Origin: Prevotella sp. | GTDB lineage: Bacteria > Bacteroidota > Bacteroidia > Bacteroidales > Bacteroidaceae | Length of the DNA: 64,000 nt | NCBI GenBank assembly: GCA_016285245.1 | Contig: JAEEQH010000014.1 | Span: forward strand, 1-64,000 | Direction: 5' to 3' | Shown: one piece after another, positions 1 to 7,978 of the stretch | Layout: every line of letters starts with the position of its first letter | Numbering within the stretch: the stretch's first letter is position 1 | Made by a program: the position numbers and the translations under genes | The notes under the pieces: generated by a model | What the model was told of the DNA's origin: nothing | The model's input: the letters and a program-made list of their open reading frames with translations, nothing else | Database searches by the model: none

Positions 1-1899
1 CATGGAGCTTCACCACCGCCGAGGCGCCCAAGCCCAACCTCTCCATTGGCGGCGGAACCTACTTCAACACCAACTCGCTGACACTCAACAAGAGCTACAG
101 CTTCAACATCAAAATCAAGAACTCCGGTAACGCCTCGTGGTCAGGCTCCATCTTCCTGAAGAACGGAAGCACCAACTGGATTGAATGGTACAACGTGACC
201 GTCGGAGCGGGAAGTACCGTCACCCTGCCGACCAAGAGCTACACACCCACCAGCACCGGCAGCAAGCAGCTGACGCTCTACTACCAGACAGGCGGATCGG
301 GCAGCGGCACAGCCATACCGGCAGGAAGCTACAGCAACCCCTTCACCGTGACCGTCGCCGACATACCGGCACCCTCCACCCCGTCGTCACCATCGCCGTC
401 GAATGGTGCGACGAATGTGCCCACGTCGGGCACGATGAGCTGGTCGACGTCGCCCAATGACGGAGGCAGCAGCATCAGCTATGACCTCTATCTGGGCAAG
501 ACCTCCAGCGGTATGACCCTCCACAAGTCGGGCAGCGGCAAGTCGTACTCCTATTCCGGGCTGGCGGCAGGTCAGAAGTACTACTGGAAGGTCATCGTCT
601 ACAACAGCAGCGGCAAGTCCACACAAAGTTCGACATGGAGCTTCACCACCGCCGAGGCGCCCAAGCCCAACCTCTCCATTGGCGGCGGAACCTACTTCAA
701 CACCAACTCGCTGACACTCAACAAGAGCTACAGCTTCAACATCAAAATCAAGAACTCCGGCAACGCCTCGTGGTCGGGCTCCATCTTCCTGAAGAACGGA
801 AGCACCAACTGGATTGAATGGTACAACGTGACCGTCGGCGCGGGAAGCACCGTCACCCTGCCGACCAAGAGCTACACACCCACCAGCACCGGCAGCAAGC
901 AGCTGACGCTCTACTACCAGACAGGCGGATCGGGCAGCGGCACAGCCATACCGGCTGGAAGCTACAGCAACCCCTTCACCGTGACCGTCGCCGACATACC
1001 GGCACCCACCACCCCGTCGTCACCATCGCCGTCGAATGGTGCGACGAACATTGCCACCTCGGGAACGCTGAGATGGTCTACGGCACCCAACGACGGAGGC
1101 AGCAGCATCAGCTATGACCTCTATTTGGGCAAGACCACCAGCACCATAGCCCTCTACAAGTCGGGCAGCGGCAGTTCGTACGCATACTCCAACCTGGATG
1201 CAGGCCAGACATACTACTGGAAGGTGATTGTCTACAACAGCAGCGGCAAGTCCACACAAAGTCCGACATGGAGCTTCACGACCGCCAAGGCGGCCAAACC
1301 CGAGCTCTCCATTGGCGGCGGCACCTACTTCAACACCAACTCGCTGACACTCAACAAGAGCTACAGCTTCGACATCAAGATCAAGAACTCAGGCAATGCC
1401 TCGTGGTCAGGCTCTATCTTCCTGAAAAACGGAAGCACCAACTGGATTGAATGGTACAACGTGACCGTCGGCGCGGGAAGTACCGTTACCCTGCCGACCA
1501 AGAGCTACACACCCACCAGCACCGGCAGCAAGCAGCTGACGCTCTACTACCAGACTGGCGGATCGGGCGGCGGCACAGCTATTCCGGCAGGAAGCTACAG
1601 GAACCCCTTCACGGTGACCGTCGCCGATGTCTCGGCACCCACCACCCCATCATCGCCATCGCCGGCGAATGGTGCAACGAAGGTGCCCACGTCGGGCACT
1701 ATGAGCTGGTCGACGTCGCCCAACGACGGAGGCAGCAGCATCAGCTATGACCTCTATCTGGGCAAGACCTCCAGCGGTATGACCCTCCACAAGTCGGGCA
1801 GCGGCAAGTCGTACTCCTACTCCAACCTGGCGGCAGGACAGACGTACTACTGGAAGGTGATTGTCTACAACGGCAGCGGCAAGTCCACACAAAGTCCGA
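1..1899 (+). repeat. Three tandem 633-bp intragenic repeats
   Basis: Units start at 1, 634 and 1267, each exactly 633 bp (211 codons). A recognisable but diverged fourth copy starts at 1900. The near-identity at DNA level, including silent positions, points to recent expansion or gene conversion. The first copy is cut by the window edge, so more copies may lie upstream. Confidence 0.95.
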
Positions 1900-4800
1900 C
1901 ATGGAGCTTCACGACCGCCGAGGCGGCCCAACCCAGTCAGCCCAGCATCGCCATTGCCGGTGGTTCATTCTTCGGCACAAACACCCTGACACTCAACGCA
2001 GGGAAAAACTTCAATATCAAAGTCCAGAACACCGGGTCGTCCTCATGGACAGGCTCGTTCTTCCTGAAATGCGGCGGCACCAACTGGCTCGACTGGTATG
2101 GCGTGACGATAGCTGCAGGCGCCACGGTGACGCTCCCCACCAAGACCTACACACCCACCAGCACGGGCAAGAAGGAGCTGACGCTCTACTTCCAGACAGG
2201 CGGAACGGGTGCCGGTACGCCTGTGGAAGCCGGCTACTACAGCAACCCCTTCACGGTAACCGTCGTTGAACCGACGACAACCAAGCTGGCAACGCCCGAC
2301 AAGAACACGTTCAGAGCTACCGACATCACGGAGACCAGTTTCATTGCCAGCTGGGGTGCCGTGAGCGGTGCCGACCGTTACGATATTAATGTACGCGAAG
2401 TCGGTGGAGACTACAACAACCCCGTCTTCAGCTGTGGCATCTCTACCACCTCCGTGAGAGTGTCAAACCTGAAAGCCGGCACCTCCTACCAATTCCAGAT
2501 TCGTGCCCGCAACGGCAACAACAGTCAGAACAGCGACTGGAGTGCCAGCATACCCAATGCCGTTACTACCAAGAGCAGCGGCAGCGTCGTCGTCCCAAGC
2601 TTCAACCTCTCCATCAGCAAAGTTACAGGGTTTAACGGTGCCACGCCTCTCGTTGAAGGAAGTACATCCTTCTGCTCTATATTGGTTGTCAACAAGGGGA
2701 AGTCAAAATGGACGGGCAATTTCTATCTCAAGGATGGCACGACGACCATCAAGAAATGGGAGGGGGAGAACATCTCCATAGCATCGGATTTCGGCCAGCC
2801 GTTGGAGTTCAACTACACTCCTGCCGCAGCAGGCACGAAGACGCTGGTCCTTTACTATCAGACTGATGGCAAGGGGGCAGAGACACCTGTCAAGAACGCT
2901 GACGGCTCGAACAACCGTATAGCCTTTACAGTCAAAGCCAAAGAGGTTCCCACCCAGACAGACTTGAGACTCTGGAACAAGATCAGTTGTCCTGCCAACA
3001 TTAACCTGGGAGAATCGGCTACCGTTGAGGCCAGGGTGAAGAATTTCGGCACGAAAGATTGGGAAGGAACGGTGTTTATTGTCGATGGACACACTGTCCT
3101 GGAGTCCAAGTCCGTCATTATCGGTCCCAACACGTTCTGTACTATCGAAAAGACGTGGAAGCCGGAGACGGGCAAGGTGTATCCGATCTCTATCCAGTTT
3201 ATGACGAAGAACACGACCGAGAGGCAGTTAGTGAACGCCAATGGCTTTGAGAATCCCATCTCTTTCAAAGTGGTTGGTCCGAACTCTCCGCTTGTGACGA
3301 GTGCCAAAGTGACGATGATTACCAGCGGCTGTGCTCCTGAAGAGGTGAATGAGGGTGACGAGGTGTTCTACTATTACAGGATAAAGGACACCAACGGGCA
3401 ACCTCTGAAGGATATGCGACTCCGCATGAACTGTAGTGGCTCAAGCGAAATCAACTCCATCATGTCGGAGCGTTCTGACGAAGACGGCTATGTCACCCTT
3501 CGCGTTGCCACGACAGACAGAGAAGCCTTTGCGAAACGTGGTGAGAAAGTAACCTTCTCATGTAAGGACATCCTTGATAGAAACAACAACTCAATAGCTA
3601 TTGTAAAGGATGCCAACAACAATACCGGGTTTACGCTCAAACTTCATAAGAGTAACAGCGTCGCCAGCGCCCTTGCACTGGAAAACATGGAGTCGTTCGA
3701 CATCGTCATCAACAGAGGCGTTAATGGAGAGGCTAAAGCCGGTAAGTTTTTGTCTGGCGATGTCGGGTTGTCATTCCCCTTCACGGCATCGTTAAAGTGG
3801 GAAGACGGCAAGTTCCTCACAGAAATCAAGTCAGAGACGAAAGGCAAGCTGGAAGGAACCTTAAAACTTGGTAGTTATGTAGAAGGAGGCCTTGGAGCTG
3901 AAAGCGGATTAAAAGAATCGACCACCTACAACTGGAGTGATTCGAGAAGAACAGCTATCGCTCTTGTTTTGGCATTAAGTGAGGCAACACGCTCATTTAC
4001 AAGTTCAAATACGCTAAGGTCCATTATGGCTCTTGAGTCGTGGCTGGGTGTCGACCATTCAAGTGGTGATGGCTTTTTCACCCCCGTTCTTGAGAAACTT
4101 CCCACCACCAGTGGCTTCTGGGGAGTGTCAGGAAAGTGGAAGATAAAGGCTGCAAAACTCTGGCCTTTCGATTGTCAAGTGATTCCTGGTAATTTGTTCC
4201 CAGAATTGGTTGTGCCCACGAAGTATGTCGAAGGTAAAATATCGTTCTCCGGTGATCTATCATTTAAGTGTGAACCAAATATCAAAGAGTATGACTTAGA
4301 GAAGAAAAAAATGTCATACGGCCTCAGCCGAGAACTGAAGGCAAAAATAGAAGGCAACCTCTCTGGGTTTGCTGGAGCGCTGTCGCCCGCAAAGACAAAC
4401 TTATGGAACCCCGTTCCTGAGAACAGTGTGCTGCTAGCCAGTGGACTTTATGAAAAGAGTGTCTATGGCGCCAGCTATTCGCAAAATTGGAGTGTAACGA
4501 CCAAGGAGAAGGAAATGTACTCGAACGAGGATTACACATCCTTGGATAAACTCATCAACACCTTCGAATATGAAGCAGGCAAGACTTTCTCTACCGAAAA
4601 ATTGGTTGACTACTTGTGTCCGGATTGGATGGAATTCTATGATCCCAAGCAAGCATCAGCATCGGCATCACTGGCGCTTGGAACAAAGTGGTCGTGGAAA
4701 ATGACCAGTACGGGAAAGTTTGCCAAAGATCTGCTTCAACTCTCCTACACGAAGCCCGACATCGTCGGTGGTATATTCCCGGCCTTGAATAGAGATAAAT

Positions 4801-6242
4801 ATATCATTCAAGCACCGTTGACTACCTATGTTATCTTACAAGGAAACAATCTGCAGAACTCGCTGCAAATGGCTTCGGCCCACTTCACAAGTAGCTATGA
4901 TGTCACTGAAGCGTTCAAGTTAGAACAGCAGCAAAAGGAGGGTCTTGAAGCAAAGCTCAAGCTTCCCATAGCCAAATGGTGGCTCTTCGACATCACCATT
5001 GAGTGCGGATTGCAGTTTGAGGCCACTTACTACCCGACAGTCAGCTATTATAGTGTAGCAGACAAGCGTTTCCTCCCAGTTGTGCTAAGGACCAACAGAA
5101 CTTTCTCCACTGCGGTAAAGGAAGGAACGGAATTCCTGAAGAATAAGATCAAGAGTGCTTTCTCCAAACAAGACCAGGAGGAGCTCACTGAGGAGGTTAA
5201 GAAAGTCGGAAAAAGAGCTGAGTTCAACAACGACGGTACGAAAAAGGAGCTGACGACTAAGGGCACAACCCACCAGACTAGCCGGTCGTTCATCAGCAGG
5301 AGAGCTCCCAGACTGGCCAATGCCAGACAGGACGACATCTGTACCTTCACGTTCAACCTCAATGAGAGCGTCAACAACTTCAACGATGGTGCGGTCATCG
5401 CCTTCTCGCATTATTATCCTGCCGGTTGTCTCCTGGGCATCACCGAGCAAAACGACACGCTATTCGTGCTGAGTGAGGTCTGCGACCTGAATGCCATCCA
5501 AGGCAATGACACGCTGAAGGCCGTCCAGAACGGCACGATGAGACTGGAGACCACCGTCGGTGTCGACGACCTGACGCCGTTCGGCTTCAGCGAGAACCAG
5601 CCTTTGGACGTATACTATGCCGAGGAAGGTAGCGACATCTGGCGTTACGTCGGTCCTGCCGGTGCCCCCATCAACGTTAACGGACTGGGCTCCTACATGA
5701 TGGCCACCTCAATCAAGAACGACAAAAAGGCACCGATGATTGAGGCATCGATGGATAACAATTCGAATATACTGCATATCCATGTGTCGGATAACATCGG
5801 AACACGGACCGGTAGCCTGCGCGTCTATGTCAATGGTGAGGCCAGGGATGTCTTTGCCATCAATGAGTCGAGCTTCGAACTGTCGTTGAACGAGAAGGAC
5901 ATGGCGTACATGATGACCGTCTATATCACGGTCTACGACTTGGCAGGCAACGAGGGCACACTGTTCCAGATGTTCAACCTGGACAAGCCTGACAACGTCG
6001 TGAGCGTGGAGACCATCACCGACGACGACAACACCAGGATTCTCCTGTCGGGCAAGACGCTGAAGGTAGAGGGCTCGAAGCCGGGTGTCGTCGTCACCCT
6101 GTTCTCGCTGAATGGCAACATCCAGACGAAGGTGAAGACCGACGACCAAGGCCATGCAGCCATCCAGCTTAACAAACTGCCTGCAGGCGTTTATGTCGTC
6201 ACGCTCTCCAATGGTCTTTCCAAGAAGATCTATATCAAGTAG
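1..6242 (+). CDS. Large secreted repeat protein, 5'-truncated, with Ig-like/FN3 repeats and a T9SS-type tail
   Basis: The reading frame is already open at base 3, so the N-terminus lies outside the window; 2079 residues are visible. Three almost identical 211-residue units come first. Each joins an Ig-like segment (motif KNSGNASWSG) to a fibronectin-III-like segment (motif YYWKVIVYN). A diverged fourth Ig-like copy, another FN3-like module and two further Ig-like modules follow, then about 1000 residues I do not recognise. The last ~80 residues (LFSLNGN...LPAGVYVVTLSNG...KKIYIK) resemble the type A sorting tail of type IX secretion substrates. The likely role, inferred from architecture only, is a cell-surface adhesin or scaffold; no catalytic motif was seen. 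No terminator is visible before the next gene, which has its own promoter motif. Confidence 0.85.
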   Translation, partial: WSFTTAEAPKPNLSIGGGTYFNTNSLTLNKSYSFNIKIKNSGNASWSGSIFLKNGSTNWIEWYNVTVGAGSTVTLPTKSYTPTSTGSKQLTLYYQTGGSGSGTAIPAGSYSNPFTVTVADIPAPSTPSSPSPSNGATNVPTSGTMSWSTSPNDGGSSISYDLYLGKTSSGMTLHKSGSGKSYSYSGLAAGQKYYWKVIVYNSSGKSTQSSTWSFTTAEAPKPNLSIGGGTYFNTNSLTLNKSYSFNIKIKNSGNASWSGSIFLKNGSTNWIEWYNVTVGAGSTVTLPTKSYTPTSTGSKQLTLYYQTGGSGSGTAIPAGSYSNPFTVTVADIPAPTTPSSPSPSNGATNIATSGTLRWSTAPNDGGSSISYDLYLGKTTSTIALYKSGSGSSYAYSNLDAGQTYYWKVIVYNSSGKSTQSPTWSFTTAKAAKPELSIGGGTYFNTNSLTLNKSYSFDIKIKNSGNASWSGSIFLKNGSTNWIEWYNVTVGAGSTVTLPTKSYTPTSTGSKQLTLYYQTGGSGGGTAIPAGSYRNPFTVTVADVSAPTTPSSPSPANGATKVPTSGTMSWSTSPNDGGSSISYDLYLGKTSSGMTLHKSGSGKSYSYSNLAAGQTYYWKVIVYNGSGKSTQSPTWSFTTAEAAQPSQPSIAIAGGSFFGTNTLTLNAGKNFNIKVQNTGSSSWTGSFFLKCGGTNWLDWYGVTIAAGATVTLPTKTYTPTSTGKKELTLYFQTGGTGAGTPVEAGYYSNPFTVTVVEPTTTKLATPDKNTFRATDITETSFIASWGAVSGADRYDINVREVGGDYNNPVFSCGISTTSVRVSNLKAGTSYQFQIRARNGNNSQNSDWSASIPNAVTTKSSGSVVVPSFNLSISKVTGFNGATPLVEGSTSFCSILVVNKGKSKWTGNFYLKDGTTTIKKWEGENISIASDFGQPLEFNYTPAAAGTKTLVLYYQTDGKGAETPVKNADGSNNRIAFTVKAKEVPTQTDLRLWNKISCPANINLGESATVEARVKNFGTKDWEGTVFIVDGHTVLESKSVIIGPNTFCTIEKTWKPETGKVYPISIQFMTKNTTERQLVNANGFENPISFKVVGPNSPLVTSAKVTMITSGCAPEEVNEGDEVFYYYRIKDTNGQPLKDMRLRMNCSGSSEINSIMSERSDEDGYVTLRVATTDREAFAKRGEKVTFSCKDILDRNNNSIAIVKDANNNTGFTLKLHKSNSVASALALENMESFDIVINRGVNGEAKAGKFLSGDVGLSFPFTASLKWEDGKFLTEIKSETKGKLEGTLKLGSYVEGGLGAESGLKESTTYNWSDSRRTAIALVLALSEATRSFTSSNTLRSIMALESWLGVDHSSGDGFFTPVLEKLPTTSGFWGVSGKWKIKAAKLWPFDCQVIPGNLFPELVVPTKYVEGKISFSGDLSFKCEPNIKEYDLEKKKMSYGLSRELKAKIEGNLSGFAGALSPAKTNLWNPVPENSVLLASGLYEKSVYGASYSQNWSVTTKEKEMYSNEDYTSLDKLINTFEYEAGKTFSTEKLVDYLCPDWMEFYDPKQASASASLALGTKWSWKMTSTGKFAKDLLQLSYTKPDIVGGIFPALNRDKYIIQAPLTTYVILQGNNLQNSLQMASAHFTSSYDVTEAFKLEQQQKEGLEAKLKLPIAKWWLFDITIECGLQFEATYYPTVSYYSVADKRFLPVVLRTNRTFSTAVKEGTEFLKNKIKSAFSKQDQEELTEEVKKVGKRAEFNNDGTKKELTTKGTTHQTSRSFISRRAPRLANARQDDICTFTFNLNESVNNFNDGAVIAFSHYYPAGCLLGITEQNDTLFVLSEVCDLNAIQGNDTLKAVQNGTMRLETTVGVDDLTPFGFSENQPLDVYYAEEGSDIWRYVGPAGAPINVNGLGSYMMATSIKNDKKAPMIEASMDNNSNILHIHVSDNIGTRTGSLRVYVNGEARDVFAINESSFELSLNEKDMAYMMTVYITVYDLAGNEGTLFQMFNLDKPDNVVSVETITDDDNTRILLSGKTLKVEGSKPGVVVTLFSLNGNIQTKVKTDDQGHAAIQLNKLPAGVYVVTLSNGLSKKIYIK

Positions 6243-6307
6243 TGAGGTGATACGACAGGATTGAAGATTTTGTCTTTGAAAAGGCGATGGAATTGAAATA
6301 AATTGTG

Positions 6308-6315
6308 TACCTTTG
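6308..6315 (+). promoter_or_regulatory. Bacteroidetes -7 promoter element TACCTTTG
   Basis: TACCTTTG matches TAnnTTTG and lies 30 bp before the ATG of the AICAR transformylase gene. No TTTG sits at the ideal -33 distance; the nearest is at 6275-6278. Confidence 0.6.
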
Positions 6316-6345
6316 CAGGCAGAAACGAGACAAGTAACGAAAACA

Positions 6346-7536
6346 ATGAAAGAACTACAACTGAAGTACGGATGTAATCCGAACCAGAAGCCGTCGCGCA
6401 TCTTCATGCAGGACGGCAGCGAGCTACCCCTCGAAGTGATTAACGGCCGCCCGGGCTACATCAATTTCCTGGACGCCCTGAACGCCTGGCAGCTGGTGAA
6501 GGAGCTGAAAGCCGCCACCGGTCTGGCTGCAGCCGCCTCGTTCAAGCACGTGAGCCCTGCCGGTGCCGCCGTGGGCCTGCCCCTGACGGACACGCTGAAG
6601 AAAATCTATTTCGTCGACGACGTGAAGGGCCTTGACGACAGCCCCGTGGCCTGCGCCTATGCCCGTGCCCGCGGTGCCGACCGTATGTCGTCGTACGGCG
6701 ACTTCGTGGCGCTGAGCGACACCTGTGACGCCGTGACGGCCACGCTGCTGAAGCGCGAGGTCAGCGACGGTGTCATCGCCCCCGACTTCACCCCCGAGGC
6801 CATCGAGATCCTGAAGGAGAAGCGCAAGGGCACGTACAACGTCATCAAGATTGACCCGAGCTACAAGCCCGCACCGGTGGAGACGAAGCAGTGCTTCGGC
6901 GTCACCTTCGAGCAGGGTCGCAACGAGATCCGTCTGGACGATCCCGCCCTGTTCGAGAACATCCCCACGAAGAACAAGACCTTCACCCCGGAGGCTAAGC
7001 GCGACCTGATCATCGCCCTCATCACGCTGAAGTACACACAGTCGAACTCGGTCTGCTACGTCAAGGACGGTCAGGCTATCGGTATCGGTGCCGGTCAGCA
7101 GAGCCGCATCCACTGTACGCGTCTGGCCGGACAGAAGGCCGACATCTGGTGGCTGCGTCAGCACCCGAAGGTGATGGGCCTGCCCTTCAAGGAGGGCATC
7201 CGCCGTGCCGACCGCGACAACACCATCGACGTCTACATCTCGGAGGACGAGCACGACGACGTGCTGCGCGACGGTGCCTGGCAGCAGTTCTTCACCGAGC
7301 AGCCCGCCGTGCTGACGCGTGAGGAGAAGCTAGCATGGATTGCCAAGAACACGAAGGTGGCCCTGGGCTCGGATGCCTTCTTCCCCTTCGGCGACAACAT
7401 CGAGCGTGCCCATAAGAGCGGTGTGGAGTTCATAGCCCAGGCCGGCGGCTCGGTGCGCGACGACCATGTCATCATGACCTGCGACAAGTACGACATCGCC
7501 ATGACGTTCACCGGCGTCCGCCTGTTCCACCACTAA
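6346..7536 (+). CDS. Stand-alone AICAR formyltransferase (PurH C-terminal domain only)
   Basis: This 396-residue protein catalyses the formylation of AICAR to FAICAR with 10-formyl-THF, the penultimate step of IMP synthesis. It has the transformylase motifs: FKHVSPAG near residue 80, RIHCTRLAGQKADIWW, SDAFFPFGDNIE, and the end GGSVRDDHVIMTCDKYDIAM...TGVR. The IMP cyclohydrolase domain that precedes this in ordinary bifunctional PurH (~520 residues) is absent. The start at 6346 is preferred over an upstream in-frame ATG at 6313, because 6313 overlaps the -7 promoter element and MKELQLKYGCNPNQKPSR starts in the conserved region. A bifunctional PurH may exist elsewhere, in which case this would be a paralogue; this cannot be judged here. 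Confidence 0.92.
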   Translation: MKELQLKYGCNPNQKPSRIFMQDGSELPLEVINGRPGYINFLDALNAWQLVKELKAATGLAAAASFKHVSPAGAAVGLPLTDTLKKIYFVDDVKGLDDSPVACAYARARGADRMSSYGDFVALSDTCDAVTATLLKREVSDGVIAPDFTPEAIEILKEKRKGTYNVIKIDPSYKPAPVETKQCFGVTFEQGRNEIRLDDPALFENIPTKNKTFTPEAKRDLIIALITLKYTQSNSVCYVKDGQAIGIGAGQQSRIHCTRLAGQKADIWWLRQHPKVMGLPFKEGIRRADRDNTIDVYISEDEHDDVLRDGAWQQFFTEQPAVLTREEKLAWIAKNTKVALGSDAFFPFGDNIERAHKSGVEFIAQAGGSVRDDHVIMTCDKYDIAMTFTGVRLFHH

Positions 7537-7540
7537 AAAG

Positions 7541-7573
7541 CCTCACCCCCTACCCCTCTCCCAAAGAGAGGGG
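7541..7573. repeat. Pyrimidine-rich interspersed hairpin element
   Basis: CCTCACCCCCTACCCCTCTC followed by CCAAAGAGAGGGG forms a stem CCCCTCTC/GAGAGGGG (7553-7560 with 7566-7573) 5 bp after the previous stop codon. It resembles short dispersed GC-rich hairpin elements seen in many bacterial genomes. It has no T-run on the + strand, so it is not a typical terminator. Confidence 0.5.
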
Positions 7574-7590
7574 AGTAATTAGTTAAAGAT

Positions 7591-7791
7591 ATGAGTACAG
7601 GCGAGGATGATTTCCAGAGTATACTGGAGAATGGCATATCGTTCGGCCGCGGCGGAGAACGCCGTGACCCTAACGAGGGCAAGGTGAAGACCAAGGCCAA
7701 GAAGAAAAAGTACATCACCGGGGCACACGGCTCGGGTTCGGCTAAGCAGAAAGCGAAGTACCGCGAGCAGCGTGCCAACCGGCACAAGTAG
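7591..7791 (+). CDS. Small basic protein of unknown function
   Basis: This gene encodes 66 residues. The N-terminal half is acidic to neutral (MSTGEDDFQSILENGISFGR) and the C-terminal half is very basic (KVKTKAKKKK...KQKAKYREQRANRHK). It has no signal peptide or membrane segment. It lies 54 bp after the transformylase gene in the same direction and is followed at once by a strong hairpin-plus-T terminator, which supports it as a real gene. The basic tail suggests RNA or DNA contact, but that is inference. I do not recognise the family. An overlapping minus-strand frame of 84 codons is less convincing, because it would run into the terminator and carries the translated interspersed repeat. Confidence 0.7.
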   Translation: MSTGEDDFQSILENGISFGRGGERRDPNEGKVKTKAKKKKYITGAHGSGSAKQKAKYREQRANRHK

Positions 7792-7797
7792 ATAGAG

Positions 7798-7827
7798 ACA
7801 AGGGGGCACGACGTCCCCTTGTTTTTT
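7798..7827 (+). terminator. Rho-independent terminator
   Basis: Stem ACAAGGGG (7798-7805) / CCCCTTGT (7815-7822), 9-nt loop, then a T-run (TTTTT). It closes the transformylase/small-protein unit. Confidence 0.85.
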
Positions 7828-7931
7828 GCTTATGCCCTTGGCTTTTTGATACGTTTCGCCGCTGAAAGCGGGGTAACTGTTAATGTTTCATAACGTTTAC
7901 TTTTGCTAACCAAAAAATTGGTAATAATTTG

Positions 7932-7939
7932 TAACTTTG
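7932..7939 (+). promoter_or_regulatory. -7 promoter element TAACTTTG of the fasciclin/SusCD operon
   Basis: TAACTTTG fits TAnnTTTG, 40 bp before the first ATG of the operon and after a terminator. The upstream TTTG (7902-7905) is 26 bp away, longer than ideal. Confidence 0.6.
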
Positions 7940-7978
7940 CAGTGCAAAACTACTAAAAAAAACTATAAAAACAAAGGA

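Noticed and set aside
185..1750. Repeated short frames of ~60-99 codons on both strands in the first 2 kb
   Set aside because: They are off-frame readings of the 633-bp repeats; the third frame is continuous and codes for the recognised repeat protein.
7533..7787. Minus-strand frame of 84 codons opposite the small basic protein
   Set aside because: Its N-terminal part is antisense to the small gene, its C-terminal part is translated interspersed repeat, and it has no start signal; the plus-strand gene has a terminator.
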